A stretch of DNA of 57,239 nucleotides from Endomicrobium sp. GTDB taxonomy: Bacteria; Elusimicrobiota; Endomicrobiia; Endomicrobiales; Endomicrobiaceae. Below the pieces are notes generated by a model that saw nothing but the letters and a program-made list of their open reading frames with translations, was not told the DNA's origin and did no database searches. Of the stretch, positions 16,484-25,416 are shown one piece after another; the stretch's first letter is position 1, and the number at the start of each line of letters is the position of its first letter. Location of the stretch: contig JAISEM010000031.1 in the NCBI GenBank assembly GCA_031264105.1, positions 1 to 57,239 of the forward strand. The letters are read 5' to 3'. Position numbers and translations under genes: made by a program.

Positions 16484-16900
16484 TTAAGATTTATTTTCAG
16501 GCGCGATTTGGCATTTAAGTATAAAATTCCCCTCTTTGGCTTTCTTCCGATATTCGATAATGTAAGAGCTAATTTCTATTAGTAAGTCAGTCAATTTATC
16601 TTGCTTATTAGTCGCTGGAAACAGCCGAACAATGTTTTCTTTGAGATATGATTCATCAATATTTATATCAACTTCTTTTCCTATTTCAGAAATAAGCCTG
16701 CAAAATGCATTCCCTATATTTTTCCCCGATATAGGATCTTTACGAGCTTCATTTACAAATTCAGCTCTACATGACAATACATCCTTACAACCTTTAAAAG
16801 CAAAAAGAATAGCATTAATATTATTAACAAATTCAGGAGACTCTTTCCACTGATAAAAATTCCCCGCCAGTTTATAACGTATACGTTTTCTCTCTTCCAT
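16484..16900 (-). CDS. Hypothetical protein, 138 aa
   Basis: A soluble, probably mostly helical protein beginning MEERKRIRYKLAGNFYQW and ending IAPENKS. A block GKNIGNAFCRLISEIGKEVD (about residues 59-78) and a second ENIVRLFPATNKQDKL look conserved-like but match nothing I know. It starts 22 bases after a 29-codon membrane-peptide gene, so the two probably form one unit. A decayed dinD follows. The frame is intact in a region where neighbouring accessory genes are broken, which suggests it is kept by selection. Confidence 0.6.
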   Translation of the reverse strand: MEERKRIRYKLAGNFYQWKESPEFVNNINAILFAFKGCKDVLSCRAEFVNEARKDPISGKNIGNAFCRLISEIGKEVDINIDESYLKENIVRLFPATNKQDKLTDLLIEISSYIIEYRKKAKEGNFILKCQIAPENKS

Positions 16901-16922
16901 TAGTTTTTCCTTAATATTCCGT

Positions 16923-17012
16923 TTACTGTCTATATATTTTAAACAATATCCAACAAACAGCTGTTACCGGTCCCGTTAAAACCGCTCCCATTAAAAACCC
17001 TGCGATATCCAT
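16923..17012 (-). CDS. 29-residue hydrophobic membrane peptide
   Basis: ATG 17012 follows GGGAGG by 6 bases, an excellent ribosome site. The product opens MDIAGFLMGAVLTGPVTAV and ends FKIYRQ: a single transmembrane helix with a basic C-terminus. It ends 22 bases before the 138-residue gene and starts 41 bases after the hydrogenase terminator. Size and composition fit a membrane microprotein, for example a subunit, a regulator or a type I-like toxin. Nothing further can be said. Confidence 0.6.
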   Translation of the reverse strand: MDIAGFLMGAVLTGPVTAVCWILFKIYRQ

Positions 17013-17040
17013 ATATCCTCCCATTTAAAACTTTATTAGA

Positions 17041-17071
17041 TTAAAAAACGCCACGCAGTTTTCTGCGTGGC
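17041..17071 (-). terminator. Intrinsic terminator after the hydrogenase gene
   Basis: A perfect 9-bp GC-rich stem (GCCACGCAG/CTGCGTGGC, 17050-17058 with 17063-17071) with a four-base loop is followed on the minus strand by GTTTTTTAA. It lies 16 bases after the hydrogenase stop codon and closes the redox block. Confidence 0.93.
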
Positions 17072-17086
17072 TTTATAAACTAGAGA

Positions 17087-18541
17087 TTACTTTTTTTCTA
17101 TATCTTTACTTTGATCGTATAATGCTTTTATCGCTTTCTGCGCTATTCTAGGGGCACAAACAGTAGCGTTTCCACCAATACAACCGCCTTCGCAGCCCAT
17201 AACTTCCACTAAATTGCCTTCAAGGCATTTTTTGTCTTTGACCATCTTTTTTAACCGCTTTATTGTTTCTTTATTTAAACCGTTAATGACGTAAGGCTTT
17301 ACAAAATCTTTTTTATCTTCTAAAAGTTTAGCTACAGCACCAGCAACCCCGCCTGTAACTCCAAAATTGCGTCCTTGTTTTGAGCTTTCAATATCAAACT
17401 TCTCTTCAGCGCAATCTTGAACTTTAATATTTTTAGCCGATAACAAAGCTGCAATTTCTTCATAATTTATAACATAGTCAACATTTTTATCAGCGCAAGC
17501 TTCATTTTTTTTAGCAACGCATGGACTTACAAAAACAGTAATATAGTCCAGGTGTTGTTCTTTAGCCTTTTGAGCTATATAATACATAGGCGTTTTTGTA
17601 GTTGATACAAACTCTTTTATATCTGGCAAATGCTTTTTTATAAATTGATTATATCCGGCGCAACATGAAGTGGCCATAAAAGGTTCGCCTGCTTGCATAC
17701 GCTCGTCAAACTCATGAGCTTCATTTTCAGCGGTAATATCGGCGCCCTGAGCAACTTCGTATACATCATAAAACCCGGCTTTTTTTAAAGCTGTTTTCAG
17801 TTGATATACAGATCCTTGAAGCTGGCCAACAAGAGAAGGCGCTATCATAGAAACAACTTTCTTACCAGCTTTTATATTTTTTAAAACATCAATTATCTGG
17901 CTTTTCTCGTTGACGGCTCCAAATGGGCATGCCATCATGCATTTGCCGCATGATATACAAACATTGTAATCTATTTTAGTCGTACCATTTTCATTCTTTT
18001 TAATAGCATCTACAGGACATGCGTCTTCGCAAGGGACTGCTATTTTCACTATAGCGTTATATGGGCATGCTGGTATACACATTTTGCAATTTTTGCATTT
18101 AGCAGGATCTATTTTAGATTTACCGTTTACAATGCTTACAGCGCCAAACTTACACGCAGTTTTGCAAGATCTTGCTACGCATCCTTGACATACATCCGTA
18201 ACATAAATTCTGTTTGGAACGCAACCCTGACATGCAGTTTTAATAAGAGTAAGAGGTTTATCGTCAATATGTTCGCGCTCAAGAGCTTTTTTTGCATAAA
18301 TAAATAAATCAACAAATTCATCGGCATCTTCTATAGAGAAACCAAGTCCTGCTATAACTCTATCTCTTAAAATCGCTCTTTCTTTATAAATACAACATCT
18401 ATAAAGAACCTCGTATTCCTTTGGACGCATGTCTAAAGGAATACGACGAATACTCTCTTCAAAGTTGTCTGAGAAAAATGCTCTTATTATTCTTTCTAAT
18501 ACTTCTTTTTTTAAACCTATTTCCTGATTCTTATTGTTCAT
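17087..18541 (-). CDS. Monomeric [FeFe] hydrogenase, group B-like
   Basis: A 484-residue ferredoxin-type hydrogenase that reduces protons to H2 or oxidises H2 in the cytoplasm. An N-terminal helical extension (about 1-95) is followed by cysteine-rich iron-sulfur domains (CQGCVARSCKTAC, CKNCKMCIPACPYNA, CISCGKCMMACPFGA). The H-cluster domain has L1 TSCCAGY, L2 SPCVAKKNEA and L3 EVMGCEGGCIGGN. L1 and L2 differ from the canonical TSCCPxW and MPCxxK, as in group B (CpIII-like) enzymes. It starts 16 bases after adhE in the same unit. No maturation genes (hydEFG) are in this window. Confidence 0.88.
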   Translation of the reverse strand: MNNKNQEIGLKKEVLERIIRAFFSDNFEESIRRIPLDMRPKEYEVLYRCCIYKERAILRDRVIAGLGFSIEDADEFVDLFIYAKKALEREHIDDKPLTLIKTACQGCVPNRIYVTDVCQGCVARSCKTACKFGAVSIVNGKSKIDPAKCKNCKMCIPACPYNAIVKIAVPCEDACPVDAIKKNENGTTKIDYNVCISCGKCMMACPFGAVNEKSQIIDVLKNIKAGKKVVSMIAPSLVGQLQGSVYQLKTALKKAGFYDVYEVAQGADITAENEAHEFDERMQAGEPFMATSCCAGYNQFIKKHLPDIKEFVSTTKTPMYYIAQKAKEQHLDYITVFVSPCVAKKNEACADKNVDYVINYEEIAALLSAKNIKVQDCAEEKFDIESSKQGRNFGVTGGVAGAVAKLLEDKKDFVKPYVINGLNKETIKRLKKMVKDKKCLEGNLVEVMGCEGGCIGGNATVCAPRIAQKAIKALYDQSKDIEKK

Positions 18542-18557
18542 TCTTTTCCCGCTTTAA

Positions 18558-21194
18558 TTATTGCATTTGCCCATTATATGCTTTTAGGAAAACCTCTTTA
18601 ATATCTTCCATCAAAGGATATACAGGATTTGCACCTGTGCACTGATCGTCAAAAGCCTGCTCAACCAACGTATCAAGTTTATCCTTAAAATCTTTCTCAG
18701 AAACACCCATTTCTTTTATTGAAAGGGGTATCTGAATATCTTTCTTAAGCCGAGTTATGGCATTAATCAACAATTCTACTTTTTCGCCATCATTCTTTCC
18801 GCCAAGGCCTAACTCATCAGCAATCTGCCCGTATTTTGCTTTCGCATTTGGGAATTTGTACTGCGGGAATATGGCTTGTTTCCTAGGCTTATCAGTTGCA
18901 TTGTATCTTATAACTTGACTGATAACCAACGCATTTGCAATTCCATGTGGAATATTAAATGCCGCGCCAAGCTTATGAGCTAACGAGTGTGACAGCCCCA
19001 AGAAAGCATTTGCAAAAGCCATACCAGCCAATGTAGAAGCATAATGCATTTTCTCTCTTGCTATTGGATCATCTCCACCTTTTGAATAAGAGCGAGGTAA
19101 ATATCTAAATATAAGCTTAACGGCTTCTAATGCCGGAGAGTTTGTAAAGTTTGTGGCAAGCACAGAAACATAAGCTTCTAAAGCATGTGTTAAAGCGTCT
19201 ATTCCAGAAGCAGCGCAAAGGCCTTTAGGCATAGAGTCTACAAAATTTGGATCAATTATTGCCATATTGGGAGTCAATGCATAATCTGCTATAGGGTATT
19301 TAATGCGAGTTGAATCTTCTGTAATTACAGCAAATGGAGTAACTTCAGATCCAGTTCCAGAGGTGGTAGGTATAGCAATTAACTGGGCTTTAGTTCCAAG
19401 TTCAGGCATTTTGCAGATTCTCTTTCTTATATCCATAAAGCGCATTGCCACGTTTTTGAAATCTATATCTGGATTTTCATACATCAACCACATAATTTTT
19501 GCCGCATCTATTGGAGAACCACCTCCAAAAGCGATAATAACATCAGGCTCGTAAGTTCTAAGCATAGACAATGCTTCGTTTATAGTTGAAACGGTAGGAT
19601 CTGGCTTTACATCAAAGAATATTTGATAGTCAATATTTATTTCTTCCAAAACTTTGGTTATATTGTAAATAGAGCCAGAGTTAAAAAGAACTCTGTCGGT
19701 AACTATAAATGCGCGCTTTCTGCCTTCAAGTTCGCGTAAAGCTAAATCTGTAGCGCCTCTTTTAAAATAAATTTTTGATGGAACTCTAAACCACAACATA
19801 TTTTCACGTCTTTCTGCAACAGTTTTATAGTTCAAAAGGTGTTTTACCCCAACGTTCTCGCTCACAGCGTTTCCTCCCCACGAACCGCAACCAAGAGTTA
19901 ATGACGGTTCTAGTTTAAAGTTAAACAAATCTCCTATTCCACCTTGTGATGATGGAGTATTGATCAATACTCTTCCTGTATGCAGTTTGTTTGCGAAATA
20001 ATTTATTCTCTCTTTTTTTCTTTCGTCAGTATATAAAACTGAAGTATGCCCTGCACCGCCAAGCTCTACAAGTTGATAAGCTTTTTCAACAGCATTTTCA
20101 AAATTATCAGCTTTATATATTGCTATCACAGGAGATAACTTCTCATGGGCAAATTCTTCGTCTAAAGAAATTTCGCTAACTTCACCAGCAATAACTTTGG
20201 CGTCCTTAGGGACTTTAACTCCCGCCATCTCAGCTATTTTATACGCAGGTTGACCTACAATAGCAGCGTTTAGTTTTCCATCATTGATTATGGTTTTTGC
20301 AACTTTATCTTTTTCTTGTTTATTTAGTATGTAAGCTCCGCGAAACGCCAATTCTTTTATAACTGCATCATAAATATCTTTAACGACTATTATTGATTGC
20401 TCTGAAGCACAAATCATACCATTATCAAATATTTTTGACATAAGAATAGAAGAAACCGCCATCTGGATATTAACAGTTTCGTCAATAATTGCAGGGGTAT
20501 TTCCAGCGCCTACGCCCAAAGCAGGTTTTCCAGAAGAATAAGCAGCTTTAACCATTCCAGGCCCGCCTGTGGCAAGAATTGTTGCTATATCTTTATGTGT
20601 CATGAGCAAATTTGTAAGTTCTAAAGATGGAACATCTATCCATCCTATTATATTTTCCGGCGCGCCTGCTTTAACAGCAGCGTCAAGAATAATTTTAGCT
20701 GCAGCTATTGTAGAATTCTTTGCTCTAGGATGAGGCGAGAAAATAATTCCATTTCTCGTTTTTAAAGCAATTAAAGATTTAAATATTGCCGTAGATGTAG
20801 GGTTTGTAGTCGGAACTATGCCTGCAATAATGCCGATAGGGTCTGCTACTATTTTAATCCCATTAGCTTTATCTTCGCTTATAAGTCCGCAAGTGCGAGC
20901 GTCTTTATGTTTATTGTAGATATATTCGGAAGCAAAATGGTTTTTTATAACCTTATCTTCAACAATTCCCATGCCAGTTTCTTCAACTGCCATTTTCGCT
21001 AATGGAATCCTTGCTTGATTAGCCGCGATAGCCGCAGCTTTGAAAATCTCGTCAACCTGCTCTTGCGTAAAGCTTGAATAAATTCCCTGCGCTTTTTTCA
21101 CTCGCTCTAAAAGAGCATTAAGGGCATCAGGAGTATCTACTAACGAGGTCTGGTTTTTAATCTGCTGTTGAACGTCTATTACTTTTTTTGGCAT
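18558..21194 (-). CDS. adhE: Bifunctional acetaldehyde/alcohol dehydrogenase AdhE
   Basis: An 878-residue fusion that reduces acetyl-CoA to acetaldehyde and then to ethanol with two NADH. ATG 21194 was chosen because AGGAGAG lies 6 bases upstream; an in-frame ATG nine codons earlier has no such site. The aldehyde dehydrogenase half (about 1-440) has the catalytic cysteine in GMICASEQS. The iron-dependent alcohol dehydrogenase half has GGGSPIDAAK and the metal-binding histidines in HSLAHKLGAAFNIPHG. Full length and intact. It is the main NADH sink and is co-transcribed with the hydrogenase. Confidence 0.96.
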   Translation of the reverse strand: MPKKVIDVQQQIKNQTSLVDTPDALNALLERVKKAQGIYSSFTQEQVDEIFKAAAIAANQARIPLAKMAVEETGMGIVEDKVIKNHFASEYIYNKHKDARTCGLISEDKANGIKIVADPIGIIAGIVPTTNPTSTAIFKSLIALKTRNGIIFSPHPRAKNSTIAAAKIILDAAVKAGAPENIIGWIDVPSLELTNLLMTHKDIATILATGGPGMVKAAYSSGKPALGVGAGNTPAIIDETVNIQMAVSSILMSKIFDNGMICASEQSIIVVKDIYDAVIKELAFRGAYILNKQEKDKVAKTIINDGKLNAAIVGQPAYKIAEMAGVKVPKDAKVIAGEVSEISLDEEFAHEKLSPVIAIYKADNFENAVEKAYQLVELGGAGHTSVLYTDERKKERINYFANKLHTGRVLINTPSSQGGIGDLFNFKLEPSLTLGCGSWGGNAVSENVGVKHLLNYKTVAERRENMLWFRVPSKIYFKRGATDLALRELEGRKRAFIVTDRVLFNSGSIYNITKVLEEINIDYQIFFDVKPDPTVSTINEALSMLRTYEPDVIIAFGGGSPIDAAKIMWLMYENPDIDFKNVAMRFMDIRKRICKMPELGTKAQLIAIPTTSGTGSEVTPFAVITEDSTRIKYPIADYALTPNMAIIDPNFVDSMPKGLCAASGIDALTHALEAYVSVLATNFTNSPALEAVKLIFRYLPRSYSKGGDDPIAREKMHYASTLAGMAFANAFLGLSHSLAHKLGAAFNIPHGIANALVISQVIRYNATDKPRKQAIFPQYKFPNAKAKYGQIADELGLGGKNDGEKVELLINAITRLKKDIQIPLSIKEMGVSEKDFKDKLDTLVEQAFDDQCTGANPVYPLMEDIKEVFLKAYNGQMQ

Positions 21195-21304
21195 TTGCGT
21201 CTCTCCTTTGATTATATCCACAGAAACTATCTCCGCTTTTACAAACTCCTTTCGGTTTCATCTTATAACAACACAGAATGGACAAACCAACTATATAAAT
21301 TTAT

Positions 21305-22534
21305 TTAGTCACGCCTTACAGATTTTATTTCTTTTATTATATTAGGAATTATTTCGTACAAATCGCCTTCTAAAGCATATGTCGCTGTTTGCATCATTGG
21401 GCAAGACGCATCTTTATTTATTGCAATAATAATATCTGAAGAATTCATTCCAACAGTATGTTGTATTTGTCCAGATATTCCACACGCTATATAGACTTTA
21501 GGCGCAACTGTTTTTCCTGTTTGACCTATCTGATGGGAATACGGTATCCATTGAGAATCTACGGCAGCTCTTGAAGCGCCTACAGCTCCGTCAAGAAACT
21601 CAGCAAGTTCTTCAAGAAGTTCAAAGCCTTCAGCTTTGCCAACGCCTCTTCCCCCGGCTACAATAATATCAGCATCGTCAATATTAATATTTGAGCTTGA
21701 ATCTTTTATAAAACCTAAAAACTTTGTTCTGTTGACTAATGTAGCAACTTCAACTTTACAATCTACAATTTCGCCTTTTCTTCCTTCCTCTACTTTTGCC
21801 TCTTTAAAGACTTTATGCCTAACTGTAGCCATTTGAGGGCGATGGCCAGGAGTTAAGATAGTAGCCATAATGTTTCCGCCGAAAGCAGGTCTAGTTTGTT
21901 GGAGATTTCTTGTTTCAGGATCAATTTCTAAAGATGTACAGTCTGCCGTAAGACCCGTGTATATTCTTGCAGCAACTCTTGAAGCAAAAGAACGACCTAT
22001 ATTTGTAGCGCCCATCAAAATAATCTCGGGTTTTTCTTTCTTTATAATCTGAGTCAATATGCTTGCATAAGGATCGTCTTGGAATTCAATAAAGATTGGA
22101 TCGTCGCAAACATAAACTTTGTCAGCGCCTCTGTTTATCAAATCTTGGGCGTTTGATTTTATATTGTCGCCAATTAAAACAGCACTGAGGCTCGTACCCA
22201 GCTGTTTTGCAAGTTTTTTCCCTTCATTTAGAAGTTCGTACACTACACCTGCGATCTCTCCATGTCTTTGTTGAGCATAAACCCATACGCCTTTGTATTC
22301 ACTTTTATCAACACCTGCTTGATGCGCGTCTTTCGCAAGCTCTATTGCATTAAAGTTACACGCCTGTACACAAGTTCCACAATATGTACATTTGTTTAAA
22401 TCTATAACCGCCAGCTTAAATTTCTTAGGATGTTCGGATCTTTCAACCGTTGAAATAGCGTCAAAAGGACATGCTCCTGCGCATTGTCCACAACCGACGC
22501 ATTTATCGTTTAATACTTTTATACTATTTGTCAT
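21305..22534 (-). CDS. etfA: Electron-transfer flavoprotein alpha subunit with N-terminal 2[4Fe-4S] ferredoxin
   Basis: A 409-residue EtfA. Residues 1-65 form a bacterial ferredoxin domain with two clusters (CVGCGQCAGACPFDA and CTYCGTCVQACNFNA). The rest is a standard EtfA, with the C-terminal FAD-binding region around GGRGVGKAEGFELLEELA and PKVYIACGISGQIQH. Ferredoxin-fused EtfA is known from electron-bifurcating complexes such as the caffeyl-CoA reductase CarE of Acetobacterium. It follows etfB by 54 bases. With the acyl-CoA dehydrogenase upstream it would form a NADH- and ferredoxin-linked enoyl-CoA reductase; the substrate is unknown. Confidence 0.93.
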   Translation of the reverse strand: MTNSIKVLNDKCVGCGQCAGACPFDAISTVERSEHPKKFKLAVIDLNKCTYCGTCVQACNFNAIELAKDAHQAGVDKSEYKGVWVYAQQRHGEIAGVVYELLNEGKKLAKQLGTSLSAVLIGDNIKSNAQDLINRGADKVYVCDDPIFIEFQDDPYASILTQIIKKEKPEIILMGATNIGRSFASRVAARIYTGLTADCTSLEIDPETRNLQQTRPAFGGNIMATILTPGHRPQMATVRHKVFKEAKVEEGRKGEIVDCKVEVATLVNRTKFLGFIKDSSSNINIDDADIIVAGGRGVGKAEGFELLEELAEFLDGAVGASRAAVDSQWIPYSHQIGQTGKTVAPKVYIACGISGQIQHTVGMNSSDIIIAINKDASCPMMQTATYALEGDLYEIIPNIIKEIKSVRRD

Positions 22535-22588
22535 TTATAATTTCTCCGTTCTAATCTAAAAAAGCTATATTCAAAAAATAAATCTCTT

Positions 22589-23374
22589 CTATATAAGGCT
22601 CAAGTCAGACAATCTCTTTACTAAAGCCGCAGCAACTTCATTAGGCTCTCCAGTAAATTTTTCTCCGCCTGTTCTTTGTGGTGGAGTAAAGATTTTCATA
22701 ACCTGAGTAGGAGATCCGTTAAGGCCAGTCTTTTTAGTATCAGCGCCAATTGCTGCAGCATCTAAAACTTTGATAACTGCTTTTTTTGCCGCCATTTTGC
22801 CTTTTAATGATGCTACTCTTGGATTATTTATTTCTTTAACTACAGTTAAAAGAACTGGAAGTGAACTTTCTATTAAATCGTAACCATCTTCCATCATTCT
22901 TTCAACCTTTATAGTTTTATCATCAATTGATTCTACTTTTTTAACACAAGCTACATGTGCAATATCCGACATTTCTGCAATTCCAGGTCCTACTTGAGCA
23001 GTATCTCCATCTGATGCCTGTTTGCCACAAATAACTATATCAAAATTACCTAATGATTTTATAGCCATTGACAAAGCGTAGGAGGTGGCTAAAGTATCGG
23101 CTCCGCCAAAAGCTCTATCGCTTAGTAAAACACCTTCGTCTGCACCTTTTGCTATAGCTTCTCTTAAAATAGCCTCTGCCTGAGGATGCCCCATGGTAAT
23201 AACTGTTACTTTTGCGCCAACTTTTTCTTTTATTCTTACGCCTTCTTCGATAGCATACTCGTCAAAAGGATTTATTATAGATTCTACTCCATCTCTTTTT
23301 AATCTACCCGTATCATGATCAATTTGAACATTTGTGGTATTAGGAACCTGCTTAATGCAAACAATTATATTCAT
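22589..23374 (-). CDS. etfB: Electron-transfer flavoprotein beta subunit
   Basis: A 261-residue EtfB beginning MNIIVCIKQVPNTTNVQID and carrying the NPFDEYAIEEGVR block and the family signature region ending RVASLKGKMAAKK. In bifurcating Etf, the beta subunit binds the FAD that takes electrons from NADH. It pairs with the ferredoxin-fused EtfA downstream. The acyl-CoA dehydrogenase gene lies 120 bases upstream across a hairpin that may lower read-through. Intact. Confidence 0.95.
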   Translation of the reverse strand: MNIIVCIKQVPNTTNVQIDHDTGRLKRDGVESIINPFDEYAIEEGVRIKEKVGAKVTVITMGHPQAEAILREAIAKGADEGVLLSDRAFGGADTLATSYALSMAIKSLGNFDIVICGKQASDGDTAQVGPGIAEMSDIAHVACVKKVESIDDKTIKVERMMEDGYDLIESSLPVLLTVVKEINNPRVASLKGKMAAKKAVIKVLDAAAIGADTKKTGLNGSPTQVMKIFTPPQRTGGEKFTGEPNEVAAALVKRLSDLSLI

Positions 23375-23420
23375 TTTCCCCCTCTCTATTTCATCTTCGC
23401 ATCAAACTTAAAAGCACAAA

Positions 23421-23463
23421 AGTGGAACTATGACAAATTATAAGCTTTTGTCTTTATTCCACT
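23421..23463 (-). terminator. Two-tier hairpin between the acyl-CoA dehydrogenase gene and etfB
   Basis: An outer 7-bp stem (AGTGGAA/TTCCACT) encloses an inner 6-bp stem (GACAAA/TTTGTC). On the minus strand it is followed by TTTTGTGCTTTT. It could be a weak terminator or attenuator, or an mRNA processing/stability element setting different levels of the two gene groups. Confidence 0.45.
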
Positions 23464-23493
23464 TACTGCTGTATTTCAAAGATTTGCTTTTTC

Positions 23494-24663
23494 TTATTTA
23501 GATTTTGCAGCCGATTCTTTTATAAGGTTAAGGGCAATTTCATTTTTTTGAATTTGGCTTGTTCCTTCATAAAGAGCCGTTATTTTTGCATCTCTCATCA
23601 TTTTCTCAACCGGATATTCTCTTGAATATCCGTATCCGCCAAGTATCTGTACCGCGTTAGTCGTAACCTTCATAGCTACCTCGGAGCAGAAAAGCTTAGC
23701 CATAGCAGACTCTTTGCTGGTACGTTTTTCTGTTCCAGCATCTATCATTCTAGCTGAGGCATAAAGCAAAGCTCTAGCGGCTTCAACCCCAGTAGCCATA
23801 TCTGCAAGCATATGTTGTATGCCCTGGAAAGAAGCTATAGGCTGACCAAACTGTACTCTTTTTCTAGCATAATCAACGGCTTCATCCAATGCTCCTGCAG
23901 CTATACCCAAAGCCTGAGCAGCTACTCCGGGACGAGAATTATCTAGCGTAGCTTGTGCTATCATTAAACCATGACCTTCTTTACCAAGAAGCTGATCTTT
24001 ATGTACTCTACAATTATTAAACATAAGTTCTCTTGTAGAAGACGCTCTTATACCCATTTTCTTTTCTTTTTTCCCAAATTCAAATCCAGGAATTCCTTTT
24101 TCTACTATAAAACAAGAAATTCCTCTTGCTCCTCTAGCAGAATTTGTTTTTGCAAAAATCGTATATGTTTCAGCGTCACCGCCATTTGTTATAAAGCGCT
24201 TTGCTCCGTTTAAAACATAGTAATCGCCGTCTTTTACAGCCGTCATCGTCATACCAGTAGCATCAGAACCAGCATTAGCTTCAGTTAGTCCAAAAGCTGC
24301 AAGCTTTTTGCCTGACGCAATATCTGGCAAATACTTTTTCTTTTGTTCTTCATTTCCTGCTATAAGAATAGGAAGAGTTCCTAAAGCTGTAGCAGCAAGA
24401 GACAATGCTATAGCGCCATCAACTTTGCAAAGTTCTTCAACTATAAGAACCAATCCCATTATCCCTTTTCCAAAACCGCCGTAGTCTTCAGGAATATATA
24501 CTCCACATAAATCAGCCTGAGCAAACTCTTTTACAATCTCCCAAGGAAATTCTTCTTTTTCATCGTAATGTTCTCTAACAGGCTTCATCTTTTCAATCGC
24601 AATAGTTCTTGCGGTTTCAACCATCATCTTTTCTTCTTCAGACAACATATAATCCATTACCAT
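23494..24663 (-). CDS. Acyl-CoA dehydrogenase (short-chain/butyryl-CoA type)
   Basis: A 389-residue FAD enzyme that interconverts acyl-CoA and trans-2-enoyl-CoA. It has FGLTEANAGSDA (about residue 126), FITNGGDAETY, the RVQFGQPIASFQ block and the catalytic glutamate in ALYEGTSQIQ (about 363). Length is normal. The start follows AGGGG by 7 bases. Next to ferredoxin-fused EtfAB it probably works in the reducing direction as part of a bifurcating enoyl-CoA reductase. No thiolase, crotonase or CoA-transferase for a complete butyrate pathway is present in this window, so the substrate is open. Confidence 0.92.
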   Translation of the reverse strand: MVMDYMLSEEEKMMVETARTIAIEKMKPVREHYDEKEEFPWEIVKEFAQADLCGVYIPEDYGGFGKGIMGLVLIVEELCKVDGAIALSLAATALGTLPILIAGNEEQKKKYLPDIASGKKLAAFGLTEANAGSDATGMTMTAVKDGDYYVLNGAKRFITNGGDAETYTIFAKTNSARGARGISCFIVEKGIPGFEFGKKEKKMGIRASSTRELMFNNCRVHKDQLLGKEGHGLMIAQATLDNSRPGVAAQALGIAAGALDEAVDYARKRVQFGQPIASFQGIQHMLADMATGVEAARALLYASARMIDAGTEKRTSKESAMAKLFCSEVAMKVTTNAVQILGGYGYSREYPVEKMMRDAKITALYEGTSQIQKNEIALNLIKESAAKSK

Positions 24664-24711
24664 TTATAACCCCTCTTTTAGTTTACCTCAAATCTAGTGG
24701 CGCAAACAGCG

Positions 24712-25416
24712 CTAATGCCCAACATTACTTGCGTCAACAGACTCTTTTATATTTTCCATTGCCTGTTTAGCTGCAGATTGATGAGCTTCCTTTTTAGAAC
24801 TGCCTATACCTTTACCAAAAAGTCTATTTTTTACATAAACAGCCGCTTCAAACTTTTTGTTGTGGTCAGAGCCAAATTCTTTTATTATTCTATATTTAGG
24901 AAGCTCTTTATAAACTGATTGAGCTTCTTCCTGAAATCTGCTTTTATAGTCTGTTATAATTATTTCTTTGCGAATATCTAAGAATTTTAGAACAAACTTC
25001 TTAGCATTTTCAAAACCGCCATCTAAATATATGGCTCCGACAACAGCTTCAAAAGCATCGCATAAAAGACTTTCTCTATTTCTCGCCTCAAACGCATCTT
25101 CACTTCTTCCTAATAAAATATAAAAACCCAAATTTATCTCTTTTGCCCAAATACTTAAATTAGACGCAGAGACAATTTGGGCTTTTAATTGAGACAATTT
25201 CCCTTCGCTTTCGCTAGGATACCTTAAGTATAAAGTTTCTGCTATTATAGCAGACAAAATGCTGTCTCCTAGGAACTCCATACGCTCATTATCGTTTTTT
25301 TTGCCGCCAGATTCAGCGGCATAAGATTTATGAGTTAAAGCAGTTTCTAAAACTTCAAGATTATTGAATTTATATTCAATAATCTCTTGAAGTTTTCCAT
25401 AATCTTTAACTAGCAT
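24712..25416 (-). CDS. rnc: Ribonuclease III
   Basis: A 234-residue enzyme that cleaves double-stranded RNA during rRNA and mRNA processing. The catalytic motif is ERMEFLGDSILSA (about residues 42-54), with the second acidic site in EAVVGAIYLDGGF. A double-stranded RNA-binding domain occupies the last 70 residues or so (GKGIGSSKKEAHQSAAKQA). It overlaps the end of fabF by 11 bases, matching the common acpP-fabF-rnc order. Confidence 0.96.
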   Translation of the reverse strand: MLVKDYGKLQEIIEYKFNNLEVLETALTHKSYAAESGGKKNDNERMEFLGDSILSAIIAETLYLRYPSESEGKLSQLKAQIVSASNLSIWAKEINLGFYILLGRSEDAFEARNRESLLCDAFEAVVGAIYLDGGFENAKKFVLKFLDIRKEIIITDYKSRFQEEAQSVYKELPKYRIIKEFGSDHNKKFEAAVYVKNRLFGKGIGSSKKEAHQSAAKQAMENIKESVDASNVGH

